Numbered from the stretch's first letter, positions 34,365 through 43,668 are shown. The stretch is DNA of 64,000 nucleotides from Pseudomonas sp. P7548 (GCF_013386585.1 NZ_JACARO010000063.1:30415-94414); one strand, 5' to 3'. Numbers and translations: made by a program. Notes: a model not told the origin generated them from the sequence alone.

Positions 34365-34400
34365 CGCCTCGATACTGTTTTTATATACAGTATCGAGGCG
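34365..34400. promoter_or_regulatory. LexA (SOS) box within a 36-bp palindrome, radical SAM promoter
   Basis: 34373-34392 reads TACTGTTTTTATATACAGTA, which matches the LexA consensus TACTGTATATANATACAGTA at nearly every position. The palindrome extends outward to two perfect 14-base arms (34365-34378 and 34387-34400). The minus strand of the box contains a TATAAA that could be the -10, and the GAGG of the arm (minus strand) lies about seven bases before ATG 34359 and may be the ribosome-binding site. Confidence 0.85.
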
Positions 34401-34440
34401 CAAGGGTTCTGACCAGTGCCGTTTGGCGGTCAGGTACGCG

Positions 34441-35745
34441 TCAGTGTTTTTGCGTCACTTGGCCCAGGTCATCGCCCGAGGTGGTGCGCATATCATTCTT
34501 GCGCAGGTCCGCCACGTCACTGGCCTTCACAGGCGTGCCCTTGTTACCCCAACTGCCACGCACGAAACTGACCACATCCGCCACTTCCTGGTCCGACAGG
34601 CGCCACGCAAACGCGGGCATGGTGAAGGTAGACGGCGCCGTGTGGGTGGCCGGCAAGGTGCCGCCGTTCAACACGATATTGATCAAGGACGTCGCATCCG
34701 CCGTCTGCAACACGGGGTTGCCCGCCAGCGCCGGGAATACACGCGTGTAGCCGTGGCCGTCGGTGCGGTGGCAAGCCGCGCAGTTGTCGATATACACCGA
34801 GGCGCCCGGCTTGCTGTCATCGCCTTTCCACAGCGCGTCAGCCACCTGCTTGTCGTACAGGTGCGGCTGATCTTTCGGATCCACCGCCGGCAGGCTCTTG
34901 AGGTAACGGGCGATAGCGGTCAGGTCATTTTCCGACATGTACTGCATGCTGTGGACCACCACATCGCTCATGCCGCCGAACACCGCGCTGCGGTCACTGC
35001 GACCGGTCTTGAGGAATTGCACCAGTTGCTCCTCGCTCCAACTGCCGAGGCCGTCCTTATGGTCACCGCGCAGGCTTTTGGCGATCCAGCCTTCCAGCGG
35101 CGCACTGCCGGACAAGAATGCATTGCCGTCAGTGGCGCTCAGGGCTTTTTCCTGCATCGTCAGGGCACGCGGCGTATGGCACGCGCCGCAGTGGCCCAGG
35201 CCTTCCACCAGGTACGCACCGCGGCTGATCACCGGGTCGGCAGCCGCCTGTGGTTGCACCTCTGCAACCGTCGGCGCGAACATCCAGCGCCATGCTGCCA
35301 ACGGCCAGCGCATGCTCAGGGGCCAAGGAATATCGCTGTCCTTGTTCTCTTGGGCAACCGGTTCCACACCCTTCATGAAGTACGCATACAACGCCTGCAT
35401 ATCGCTGTCGCTGACGCGTGCGTAAGACGGGTAGGGCATCGCCGGGTAAAGCGTACTACCGCTCTTGGCGACGCCATGGCGCACGGCCTTGTCGAAGTCC
35501 TCGAAGCTGTAGTCGCCCAGGCCGGTCTTGTCCGGGGTGATGTTGGTGGAATAGATCACGCCGATGGGCGTTTCCATCGGCAGGCCACCGGCGAAGGGTT
35601 TACCGCCCTTGGCGGTGTGGCAGGCCACGCAGTCGCCGGCGCGGGCCAGGTATTCGCCCTGCTTGATCAGGTCGGTGTCAGCCGCACTGACGGAACAGCT
35701 GCTGAAGAGCGCCAGGGAGGCGATAACGAATGCTTTCATGGTCAT
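34441..35745 (-). CDS. Triheme cytochrome c subunit of a membrane-bound gluconate-type dehydrogenase
   Basis: Electron-transfer subunit of 434 residues with a signal peptide (cleavage near VSA-ADT, residue 21) and three cytochrome c domains: CVACH at 39-43, CGACH at 186-190 and CAACH at 322-326. This is the adh/gluconate dehydrogenase cytochrome subunit layout, passing electrons to ubiquinone. It is the last gene of subunit 3-GMC-cytochrome c on the minus strand, six bases after the flavoprotein stop. Confidence 0.92.
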   Translation of the reverse strand: MTMKAFVIASLALFSSCSVSAADTDLIKQGEYLARAGDCVACHTAKGGKPFAGGLPMETPIGVIYSTNITPDKTGLGDYSFEDFDKAVRHGVAKSGSTLYPAMPYPSYARVSDSDMQALYAYFMKGVEPVAQENKDSDIPWPLSMRWPLAAWRWMFAPTVAEVQPQAAADPVISRGAYLVEGLGHCGACHTPRALTMQEKALSATDGNAFLSGSAPLEGWIAKSLRGDHKDGLGSWSEEQLVQFLKTGRSDRSAVFGGMSDVVVHSMQYMSENDLTAIARYLKSLPAVDPKDQPHLYDKQVADALWKGDDSKPGASVYIDNCAACHRTDGHGYTRVFPALAGNPVLQTADATSLINIVLNGGTLPATHTAPSTFTMPAFAWRLSDQEVADVVSFVRGSWGNKGTPVKASDVADLRKNDMRTTSGDDLGQVTQKH

Positions 35746-35751
35746 CGCTCC

Positions 35752-37536
35752 TTATGCCTGAACCAGTGGGCCGGGGTTTTTCAGGTACTGCTCGCGGATC
35801 GCCCGCGCCGACCAATAGGCCAGCGCCGCCACCAAGCCGGTCGGGTTGTAGCCCAGGCCTTGTGGGAAAGCGGACGCGCCCGGGACAAACACGTTGTGCA
35901 CATCCCAGCACTGCAGGTAGCGGTTCAACGCGCTGGTTTTCGGGTCGGTGCCCATGATCGCGCCGCCATTGAGGTGGGTGGTCTGGTACGAGGCGGTGTT
36001 GAAGTGCTCACCGACTTTCTTGCCCAGCAGCGCGATGGCCTTGGGGTTCATCGCCTGCGCGACCTTGCCCATTTTCTCGACCATGAAGCGGTTCATCTTG
36101 ATGTCGTTTTCCTGCCAGTCGAACGTCATCCGCAACAACGGCAGGCCGTAGGCATCGCGGTACACCGGGTCCAGGTCCAGGTAGTTGCCCCGGTAGGATT
36201 GATGGGCGCCGTGGGCGTCCATCGACACCTGGTGGGTGTAGTAATCGGCGGTAGCGCGCTTCCAGGCACTGCCCCAAGCCGGGGTGCCCGGTGGGTTTGA
36301 GGTGCCGGCAATCGGGCGGCTGCCCGCCTGGTTGACCCACATCGGCGAGCCGCCGACAAAGCCATGCGGCCCGTGGTCGAAGTTGTCGGCGTTGAAGTCG
36401 TCGATGGCCACGCCATTACCACCCGCACCGATGAAGTTGTTGGTGTGGGTGTCCTTGTCGAAGAACGCCTTGATGGTCGCCATGTTCTGGTAGGCGAAAT
36501 TTCTGCCCACCACGCCTTCATTGGTGATCGGGTCGTAAGGTTTGCCGATACCCGACAGCAGCATCAACCGCACGTTGTTGAACTGGAAAGACCCGAGGAT
36601 CACCAGGTCGGCCGGCTGCTCGCACTCCCGGCCCTGGCCGTCGATGTAGGTCACGCCGGTGGCCTTGCTCTTGGTGCTGTCGAGGTTGACCTTGAGCACG
36701 TGGGAATTGGGCCGCAGCTCGAAGTTCGGCACCTGGCGCAGGGCCGGCAGGATGTTCACGTTCGGCGAAGCCTTGGAGTACATGTAGCAGACGTAGCCGC
36801 TGCAGAAACCGCAGAAGTTGCATGGGCCCATCTGCGCGCCGTAGGGGTTGGTGTACGGCCCCGAGGTATTGGCGGACGGCAGGTTGTAGGGTTTGTAGCC
36901 CACTTCGGTCGCAGCTTTCTGAAACAGCTGTGCGGAGACGGTGTTTTTCTGTGACTCCAGCGGGAACGGGTTGGAGCGATCCGGCGCATACGGGTTACCG
37001 CCACGGCCTTCACCCACCAATTGCCCCTTGACCGTCCACGCCTGGCCCGAGGTGCCGAACACCTTCTCGGCGTAGTCGAAAAACGGCTCCAGCTCTTCAT
37101 AGCTGACGCCGAAGTCCTGGATGGTCATGTCCTTGGGAATGAAGTTTTTACCGTAGCGCTCTTCGTAATGGCTGCGCATGCGCAGCTCAATCGGGTCGAC
37201 ACGAAAGTGCACGCCCGACCAATGCAAACCTGCGCCACCCACGCCATTGCCCGGCAGGAATGCGCCCAACTGACGGTTGGGCAGAGCGACGTCATTCACG
37301 CTATGGCGAATGGTCACCGTCTCCTTGGAGATGTCCTGGAAGAGTTTTTTACGCACGCTGTAGGTCAGCTCGTCGATGACCTGGGGATAGTTGCCGTCCG
37401 GGTAAGTGTCCTGCATCGGGCCGCGCTCCAGCGCTACCACGTTAAGGCCTGCTTCTGTCAGCTCCTTGGCCATGATCGCGCCGGTCCAGCCGAAACCTAC
37501 GATCACCGCATCCACTTTCTTCATGATGGTCGCCAC
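35752..37536 (-). CDS. GMC flavoprotein, gluconate-2-dehydrogenase large subunit type
   Basis: FAD-dependent catalytic subunit of 594 residues of the GMC family. The N-terminal Rossmann motif is VIVGFGWTGAIMAKELTEAG (about 10-30); Cys-rich FCGFCSGYVCYM in the middle is typical of the gluconate/sorbitol dehydrogenase group. The C-terminal GMC_oxred_C region carries THLNGGAIMGTDP and NPTGLVAALAYW. It has no signal of its own and would be co-exported with the Tat subunit 3. The likely substrate is gluconate (to 2-ketogluconate), but sorbitol or 2-ketogluconate cannot be excluded. Confidence 0.9.
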   Translation of the reverse strand: MATIMKKVDAVIVGFGWTGAIMAKELTEAGLNVVALERGPMQDTYPDGNYPQVIDELTYSVRKKLFQDISKETVTIRHSVNDVALPNRQLGAFLPGNGVGGAGLHWSGVHFRVDPIELRMRSHYEERYGKNFIPKDMTIQDFGVSYEELEPFFDYAEKVFGTSGQAWTVKGQLVGEGRGGNPYAPDRSNPFPLESQKNTVSAQLFQKAATEVGYKPYNLPSANTSGPYTNPYGAQMGPCNFCGFCSGYVCYMYSKASPNVNILPALRQVPNFELRPNSHVLKVNLDSTKSKATGVTYIDGQGRECEQPADLVILGSFQFNNVRLMLLSGIGKPYDPITNEGVVGRNFAYQNMATIKAFFDKDTHTNNFIGAGGNGVAIDDFNADNFDHGPHGFVGGSPMWVNQAGSRPIAGTSNPPGTPAWGSAWKRATADYYTHQVSMDAHGAHQSYRGNYLDLDPVYRDAYGLPLLRMTFDWQENDIKMNRFMVEKMGKVAQAMNPKAIALLGKKVGEHFNTASYQTTHLNGGAIMGTDPKTSALNRYLQCWDVHNVFVPGASAFPQGLGYNPTGLVAALAYWSARAIREQYLKNPGPLVQA

Positions 37537-37538
37537 GT

Positions 37539-38291
37539 TTATGCCCTCTCGCCGCGAATGGAAACAGCCGGGAAGGGGTATTGCTCGTTGCGTTCAACCC
37601 AGTCCATGAAGTCGGCGCGGGCGCCGGGGAAACCAATCATGGTCCAGCCGACCATGCCTTTGTTGCCGCCGTGGATCGGGTCGCAGAAGAACCCTTCCTT
37701 GGTGTTTTGCAGCAACAGGTTGAAGAACATTTTCGGAGGTACTGCTGCGAAATGCGCGCTGACTTCACTGCCGCCAGCCTCCAAACGACGCAACATATCG
37801 TCTCGGGTAGCGCTGTCTTGCGCAGCAAAAGCTTTCCCGTTGAACGCCTTCGACCACGCATCCGTGGCGGCGATACCCAGGCGATAAATTTCCTTGGGTA
37901 CCAATTTGGACTGCCACCCCATCTCTGGCGGGGCGTCGGCGTTGAACGGGCCTTGCATGAACCACAGTGCGCCACTGGCGTAAGGCGTGTTCATCTGGCG
38001 GTCGATGTATTCCGGCGCGCCGGCTTCCAGCGCACCCGGGCCCTGCTCATCCGCGGGAATCAACTGCGCAACAGCAGCGTTGATGAAGGCCCACTCTTCG
38101 GCCGTGAAGTAGGTCGGTTCGTAGGGCTTGTCGCTGGCGGCCGACGGGGCGGGAGCAGCCTGGGCCGGCTCGGGCGTGGCCATCAGCATCGAGCCACCCA
38201 GGCCCGTGCTGGCAACCGTGACCACCGGGATCAAGGTCAAGGATTTGCGCAAAAAGTCACGCCGGGGGTTGTCTTGATCTTGATCAGACAT
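37539..38291 (-). CDS. Gluconate 2-dehydrogenase subunit 3 (Tat-exported)
   Basis: Small subunit of the periplasmic flavin dehydrogenase, 250 residues. The N-terminal Tat motif NPRRDFLRKS is followed by a hydrophobic stretch and an Ala/Pro-rich linker, then the gluconate_2-dh3 domain (about 65-240, YFTAEEWAFINAAVAQLIPAD). It likely carries the folded flavoprotein across the membrane. First gene of the three-gene operon; its stop is two bases before the flavoprotein start. Confidence 0.92.
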   Translation of the reverse strand: MSDQDQDNPRRDFLRKSLTLIPVVTVASTGLGGSMLMATPEPAQAAPAPSAASDKPYEPTYFTAEEWAFINAAVAQLIPADEQGPGALEAGAPEYIDRQMNTPYASGALWFMQGPFNADAPPEMGWQSKLVPKEIYRLGIAATDAWSKAFNGKAFAAQDSATRDDMLRRLEAGGSEVSAHFAAVPPKMFFNLLLQNTKEGFFCDPIHGGNKGMVGWTMIGFPGARADFMDWVERNEQYPFPAVSIRGERA

Positions 38292-38564
38292 AGAGGCACC
38301 TCATCATGAAGTCACGGGTTGATCAGCCGCTTCTGGGAGCAGCGTGAAGGTTTGCCAAGGCATGGGATCCAAGGGGATAGAACACACTGGCAATCAATAG
38401 TTACAAATGATAGCAGGCTAAGCATCGAGGGAATCGATTCAGCTTCAAAAACAGCGGATCAGATGCAGCGGTTCACGATCCTTTGACGCACACCTCACAC
38501 CCCATTCACCCCCTCAAGACCACTCTGGGCGCCATTACCACTCCCTTATCGGGTCACGTCACGC

Positions 38565-39212
38565 ATGTTCACTCTTCGATTGTTACCGGCCCTCAGCCTG
38601 GCGCTCCTTGCGATGTTTATCGGCGCCCCTGCCCAGGCCGACGATGCCACGTCTATCCGACCACCCGAGTGGGCTCAGCCAGTAGGCGACCAATTCAATC
38701 TGCATCAGATGACGCCCACGCTGTATCGCAGTGCCTTGCCAGACAGCAATGCGCTGCCCGTGTTGGACCAACTGAAAATCGGCACGGTGATCAACTTCTT
38801 GCCGGAGTCTGATTCGGCGTGGCTGAAGTCATCTGATATCAAACAGGTACAGTTGTCTTATCGCACCAACCATGTCGATGATTCCGACGTGCTCGCGGCG
38901 CTTAGGGCGATTCAGGAAGCCGAAGCCAACGGCCCGGTGTTGATGCATTGCAAACATGGCTCTGACCGCACCGGCCTGATGGCGGCGATGTACCGCGTGG
39001 TGGTGCAAGGCTGGAGCAAAGAAGATGCGCTGAACGAGATGACCCAAGGCGGCTTCGGCAGCAGCAACGGCTTCAAGGACGGTGTTCGCTACATGATGAA
39101 AGCGGATGTCGCCAAGTTACGCACGGCACTGCAGAACGGAGAGTGCAGCACCAGCGCCTTTGCCCTGTGTTCAATGAAAAGCTGGATGAACACGGCCAAT
39201 TCCGACACCTGA
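38565..39212 (+). CDS. Exported dual-specificity/tyrosine phosphatase
   Basis: A 215-residue protein with a Sec signal (cleavage after AQA, about residue 25) and a Cys-dependent phosphatase domain. The P-loop is HCKHGSDRTG with nucleophile Cys129 and Arg135 (CX5R); the upstream general-acid loop is YRTNHVDDSD. It is predicted periplasmic. Its substrate is unknown; homologues in Pseudomonas include TpbA, a periplasmic tyrosine phosphatase that regulates a c-di-GMP enzyme, and the CKHGxDRTG signature and length are TpbA-like. It is divergent from the dehydrogenase operon and converges, two bases apart, with the M3 peptidase. Confidence 0.8.
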   Translation: MFTLRLLPALSLALLAMFIGAPAQADDATSIRPPEWAQPVGDQFNLHQMTPTLYRSALPDSNALPVLDQLKIGTVINFLPESDSAWLKSSDIKQVQLSYRTNHVDDSDVLAALRAIQEAEANGPVLMHCKHGSDRTGLMAAMYRVVVQGWSKEDALNEMTQGGFGSSNGFKDGVRYMMKADVAKLRTALQNGECSTSAFALCSMKSWMNTANSDT

Positions 39213-39214
39213 CT

Positions 39215-41218
39215 TCAGGGCGCGCGCCCCGAGGGTTCCTCTGAAAACAACCGCACCGACTCAAGCAATGAACGAGAGTGGCCGGGAGCGAGCACCTGCT
39301 CGCGAAACGCCCGACCCGTCGCGGCATTGAAAACACCTTCGCGCTCAAACCTTTTGAAGGCTCTGCGCGCCAGCACCTCAGACCATTGGTAGGCGTAATA
39401 CCCACCTTCATATCCCGATACCAAATGGCTGAAGCTGTTGGCATAACGCACAGTGTCCAGCGACGGCAGGTGACCGACTTCACGGTTGGCGCTCGCAAAT
39501 ACGTGTTCAATGGTACGTCCATCGTCCTGTGAGCCGTGTACTTCCATATCAAACAATGCAAGCGTCAACGACTCTGCCTGCTCCCAGGAAGACTGGGTAT
39601 CGGTATACAGGGCTTGTTGCCGAGCCATCGCCATGGGCAAAGACGCCCCCGTTTTGAAATGGCTGGAAAGCCATGCGAGACAATCCGGCGAGTCACACCA
39701 GCGTTCGAAGAACTGGCCGAAAAATTCCGCGCTGTCGATACCTGAGTCATCAGTACCCATTTTGGTGCGGTAACCGATGCCCACCAATAGTTGCTGCAAG
39801 CAATGACCGAACTCATGAAAAAGGATCTTGAGTTGCCGATGTCCGAGCAAACACGTCTCATCGGGGGTACCTTCAAACTGAGTGAACAGCACAGCCATCG
39901 GTTGCACCCTGCGACTTTCAGCCGTGGTCCAGCGGTTTCTCAACGATATTGCGTAGGGGTAACCCCCGTCATTTTGCCGATACGGCACAAAAAAGATCTG
40001 CCCCAGCACTTCACCATGTTCTGTTATCTGAAAGAGACGGATCCCGGAAGCCCAAGCATCGAAGCCATAAAGCTCGCTGATTTCGATACCAAACAGTTGC
40101 TTTACGAGCGCAAATAGCTGAGACAAGGTGTTCTCGAGAGGAAAATAGACGCGCAGATCATCTTCGGAAACCCCGCAGGTTCTTTGCCGGATGATTTGCG
40201 CCAGGAACGCGAAATCCCAGGGCTGCAGGCCTGTCAGTCCAAGCTCATGCCCCAACGCCTCAAGCACCTGTTTGTCATGTGCAAAGACTGTGCGTGATGA
40301 CGCAATTTGATCACGAATAAAATCCAGGACTTGATCCCGGGTCTCCAACATTTGCAGCTCGAGTGCCAATTCAACAAAATTGGCGTAACCCAATAGCATG
40401 GCTTTCTGATGACGGCTGACCCTCAGCATTTGCAACAAGGGGCCATTGTCGAACTGACCAGCGTGCGGGCCCAGGTCAGAAGCACGCGTGTTGTAGGCAA
40501 CGAAAATCTCCTCTCGCAATGTTCGATCCTGCGCGTAAGCCATGCATTCCCGGTAAATCTCGTCATTCAGGGTAATAAGCCAACCCTGCACGTTAGCCGC
40601 TCGCGCCTTTTGCGCCATCCGTGCCTTGAGGGTCGGGGTGAGTCCCTGCAATCGCGATTCATCGGTGATGTGTTTGCGCCACGCGTTGTTAGCCTGTTCC
40701 AGTCGGGTCAGGAACAATTGCTGGTGACCGGCAATTTTATGGTCGAGCATCACCCGTTTTTTCTGCATAGCCGGTTCCAGCTCAATGCCGGCCAGCCGAA
40801 ATTTTTTCAGCGTGCGCTTCAGCAAACTCTGGCGGGACGCATCAAACAGCGCCGCAGATGAACTCGCGGCCAACGCTTTGTAGCAGTCGTACAGCCCTTG
40901 ATTACCTGTCAGCTCTTGGGTGAACGCTGAAGCCCGAAAAGTGGCCAGCGCACTGGCCTCCAACCATCTTGGGTCGGTAGTGGTGCTGTCGAGGATGTAA
41001 ATCACCGATAGCACCTCGTCAATGCGGGAGGTAACGGCTTCCATCGCCAACATCAAATCATCCCAGTTTGGGTGGTGTCGCTGGCTGGCAATGATACGGG
41101 CTACTTCGGCGCGACTGCTCAGCACAATCGCGTCGATGGCAGGCACAAGGTGCTCGGCACGGATGGCCGAGAAAGGCGGCAGGTGATAGTCCTGCAACAG
41201 AGGGTTGAGGTCCGGCAT
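39215..41218 (-). CDS. M3 family oligopeptidase, PrlC paralogue
   Basis: A 667-residue metallopeptidase of the thimet oligopeptidase family. The zinc motif HEFGH is at 468-472 and the third ligand Glu at about 498 (SAEFFGQF), so it should be active. Its N-terminus (LLQDYHLPPFSAIRAEH) closely matches PrlC, encoded 400 bases upstream on the same strand, but similarity falls over the body. The gene is visibly lower in GC than its surroundings (26/60 at 40261-40320 against 36/60 in a prlC line at 42301). This suggests old divergence or import rather than a recent tandem copy. No signal peptide. Confidence 0.9.
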   Translation of the reverse strand: MPDLNPLLQDYHLPPFSAIRAEHLVPAIDAIVLSSRAEVARIIASQRHHPNWDDLMLAMEAVTSRIDEVLSVIYILDSTTTDPRWLEASALATFRASAFTQELTGNQGLYDCYKALAASSSAALFDASRQSLLKRTLKKFRLAGIELEPAMQKKRVMLDHKIAGHQQLFLTRLEQANNAWRKHITDESRLQGLTPTLKARMAQKARAANVQGWLITLNDEIYRECMAYAQDRTLREEIFVAYNTRASDLGPHAGQFDNGPLLQMLRVSRHQKAMLLGYANFVELALELQMLETRDQVLDFIRDQIASSRTVFAHDKQVLEALGHELGLTGLQPWDFAFLAQIIRQRTCGVSEDDLRVYFPLENTLSQLFALVKQLFGIEISELYGFDAWASGIRLFQITEHGEVLGQIFFVPYRQNDGGYPYAISLRNRWTTAESRRVQPMAVLFTQFEGTPDETCLLGHRQLKILFHEFGHCLQQLLVGIGYRTKMGTDDSGIDSAEFFGQFFERWCDSPDCLAWLSSHFKTGASLPMAMARQQALYTDTQSSWEQAESLTLALFDMEVHGSQDDGRTIEHVFASANREVGHLPSLDTVRYANSFSHLVSGYEGGYYAYQWSEVLARRAFKRFEREGVFNAATGRAFREQVLAPGHSRSLLESVRLFSEEPSGRAP

Positions 41219-41303
41219 GGTGCTTCCTTGATAACCGCAAAAGGGGGGCAGCCATCCTGGAACACGCGACAGAATTGAGGGGCGTAGATGCTTAATGCTC
41301 TTC

Positions 41304-41327
41304 GCCCTGAAACCTGTGTTTCAGGGC
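41304..41327. terminator. Palindrome between the M3 paralogue and yheV
   Basis: Perfect ten-base arms GCCCTGAAAC / GTTTCAGGGC with a four-base loop, 18 bases after the yheV stop. The T run (six bases) precedes the stem on the minus strand rather than following it, so intrinsic termination of prlC-yheV is uncertain; the fold may still mark the 3' end. Confidence 0.4.
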
Positions 41328-41344
41328 AAAAAACATCACATCAG

Positions 41345-41620
41345 TCAGTCCTTTTTCAGCTTCGGATTGGGGAAAAACTGCACCGCCTGCACCTTCGGGT
41401 CCGCTGGCGCTTTCAACGCCGACGTATTCACCCGCGTGCCCAATTCCTTGGGCACCGACAAGCCCTGGTCATTCAGCGTGTCGGTATAACCGCAGGCCAC
41501 GCACTCACGGTGTGGCACGTTGTCTTCGGTCCACATCTTCAACTTGTCCGGCTCGCTGCACGCCGGGCAAACCGCCCCGGCGATAAATTGTTTCTTGGTA
41601 ATCACAGGCCCTTCACTCAT
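41345..41620 (-). CDS. yheV: YheV family zinc-ribbon protein
   Basis: A 91-residue protein with a four-Cys zinc ribbon (Cys18, Cys21, Cys40, Cys43: CPAC and CVAC). The tail is polar and Pro/Lys-rich. Function unknown; the gene is normally just downstream of prlC in gammaproteobacteria, as here, with an ATGA overlap, so translation is coupled and a role with oligopeptidase A is possible. Confidence 0.88.
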   Translation of the reverse strand: MSEGPVITKKQFIAGAVCPACSEPDKLKMWTEDNVPHRECVACGYTDTLNDQGLSVPKELGTRVNTSALKAPADPKVQAVQFFPNPKLKKD

Positions 41621-43668
41621 GCTGCCGCGTCCTCACTCAGGCCGCTGTGGCGCAAGAGTGCGTCAATCGACGGCGCGCGTCCGCGGAAATCGACGAACAG
41701 CACCATCGGCGCCTGGGAACCGCCACGGGCCAGGATCGCTTCGCGGAAGGCGCGACCGGTCTCGGCATTGAGCACGCCGTCTTCTTCGAACTTGGAGAAG
41801 GCATCGGCCGACAGCACTTCGGCCCATTTGTAGCTGTAGTACCCCGCCGCGTAACCGCCCGCGAAGATATGCGCAAAGCTGTTGGGAAAGCGGTTGTAGG
41901 CGGGCGGACGCATCACCGACACCTCATCACGCACACCCTCCAATACCTGAGCAACACTGCGGCCGTCGCCGTGAGTGGCGTGCAGCTCGAAGTCGAAGAG
42001 CGAGAACTCCAACTGGCGCACCATCATCAGGCCGGATTGGAAATTCTTGGCGGCGAGCATTTTTTGCAGCAGGTCTTGTGGCAGCGGTTCGCCACTTTCG
42101 TAGTGGCCGGAGATCAGCGCCAAGCCTTCCGGCTCCCAGCACCAGTTCTCCATGAACTGGCTCGGCAGCTCCACCGCATCCCAAGCCACCCCGTTGATAC
42201 CGGAAACGCCGGCGTGTTCAACGCGGGTCAGCAGGTGATGCAGGCCGTGGCCGAACTCATGGAACAGCGTGGTCACTTCATCGTGGGTCAGCAGGGCAGG
42301 TTTGCCGCTGTCGGCAGGTGTGAAGTTGCACACCAGGTTGGCCACCGGGCTTTGCAGTACGCCGTCGATCGTGCGGCGACGGTCACGCGCGCCGTCCATC
42401 CACGCGCCACCACGCTTGTTGGCGCGGGCGTACAGGTCGAAGAAGAAGCGGCCCACGTGCTGGCCGTTTTCCTTGATTTCAAACAGACGGACATCCGGGT
42501 GCCAGGTGTCGAAGCCTTTTTGCTCGGCGATTTCAATGCCGTACAGGCGTTGCACGATGGCGAACAGGCCGCTCAGTACTTTGTCGATGGGGAAGTAGGC
42601 GCGCAGGGCTTCCTGGGAAACGCTGTAGCGCTGCTCGCGCAGTTTTTCGCCGTAGAAACCACTGTCCCAGCTTTGCAGGTCCGCGCAGCCTTGTTCGGCG
42701 GCGTAGGCCTTGAGCTGTTGCAGGTCCTGGGTGGCAAACGGCTTGCTGCGCTTGGCCAGGTCGCGCAGGAAACTCAGGACCTGGTCGCTGGACTCGGCCA
42801 TCTTGGTGGCCAGGCTCAGTTCGGAGAAGGACGCGTAGCCCAGCAACTGAGCCAGTTCCTGGCGCAGGTCGAGGATCTGCTCCATAACCGGGCCGTTATC
42901 GTTCTGACCGGCATTCGGGCCTTGGTCCGACGCGCGGGTGCAATAGGCCGCGTACACTTCCTCACGCAGCGCGCGGTCCTGGGCGTAGGTCATCACCGCG
43001 TAGTAGCTCGGGAACTCCAGGGTGATCAGCCAGCCGTCGAGGCCTTTGGCTTGGGCAGCGGCGGCCATCTGCGCCTTGGCCGAGTCGGTCAGGCCGGCGA
43101 GGGTGGATTCATCGGTAACGTGTTTGGTCCAGGCCTGGGTGGCATCCAGCAATTGGTTGGAGAACTTGCTGCCCAGCTCGGACAGTTTGCTCTGCACTTC
43201 GGCGTAGCGTTTTTGCTGCTCGGGCGGCAAATCGATACCCGACAGGCGGAAGTCACGCAGGGAGTGTTCCAGGATGGTTTTTTGCGCCACATCGAAACCC
43301 GCGGCTTCCGGGCTGTTGGCCAAGGCTTCGAAGGCCTGGAACAGCGCACGGTTCTGGCCCATCTCGGTGGAGTAGGCGCTCAACGCCGGCAGGCAGCTTT
43401 CGTACGCTTCACGCAGTTCGGCGCTGTTGCACACGGCGTTGAGGTGGCTGACCGGGCTCCAGGCAGCGCCCAGGCGATCATTCAGTTCGTCCATGGCCAG
43501 CACCAGGCCAGCCCACGTAGGGTTTTTGCCCTGGCTTTGCAGGATGCCTTCGATGGCGACGCGGTTGTCGGCGAGGATCTGTTCGATGGCCGGCTGGACG
43601 TGCTCGGCACGGATCGCCGAGAACGGCGGCAGGTCGTAGGACTGCAAAAGTGGGTTGTTCGCGCTCAC
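41617..43668 (-). CDS. prlC: Oligopeptidase A (PrlC)
   Basis: Cytosolic M3 metallopeptidase that degrades short peptides and signal-peptide fragments. I use the GTG at 43668 (MSANNPLLQSYDLPPF), which gives 683 residues, close to the E. coli enzyme (680); an in-frame ATG at 43731 would add 21 unrelated residues. HEFGH is at 470-474 with the third zinc ligand Glu500 in DAVELPSQF. The C-terminal catalytic region is typical. Its 3' end overlaps yheV by four bases. Confidence 0.93.
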   Translation of the reverse strand: MSANNPLLQSYDLPPFSAIRAEHVQPAIEQILADNRVAIEGILQSQGKNPTWAGLVLAMDELNDRLGAAWSPVSHLNAVCNSAELREAYESCLPALSAYSTEMGQNRALFQAFEALANSPEAAGFDVAQKTILEHSLRDFRLSGIDLPPEQQKRYAEVQSKLSELGSKFSNQLLDATQAWTKHVTDESTLAGLTDSAKAQMAAAAQAKGLDGWLITLEFPSYYAVMTYAQDRALREEVYAAYCTRASDQGPNAGQNDNGPVMEQILDLRQELAQLLGYASFSELSLATKMAESSDQVLSFLRDLAKRSKPFATQDLQQLKAYAAEQGCADLQSWDSGFYGEKLREQRYSVSQEALRAYFPIDKVLSGLFAIVQRLYGIEIAEQKGFDTWHPDVRLFEIKENGQHVGRFFFDLYARANKRGGAWMDGARDRRRTIDGVLQSPVANLVCNFTPADSGKPALLTHDEVTTLFHEFGHGLHHLLTRVEHAGVSGINGVAWDAVELPSQFMENWCWEPEGLALISGHYESGEPLPQDLLQKMLAAKNFQSGLMMVRQLEFSLFDFELHATHGDGRSVAQVLEGVRDEVSVMRPPAYNRFPNSFAHIFAGGYAAGYYSYKWAEVLSADAFSKFEEDGVLNAETGRAFREAILARGGSQAPMVLFVDFRGRAPSIDALLRHSGLSEDAAA

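Noticed and set aside
34309..36300. 663-codon open frame on the plus strand
   Set aside because: It lies antisense to the cytochrome c and GMC flavoprotein genes, whose motifs are unmistakable. Long open antisense frames are usual in high-GC DNA; its translation is Arg/His-rich without a recognisable domain.
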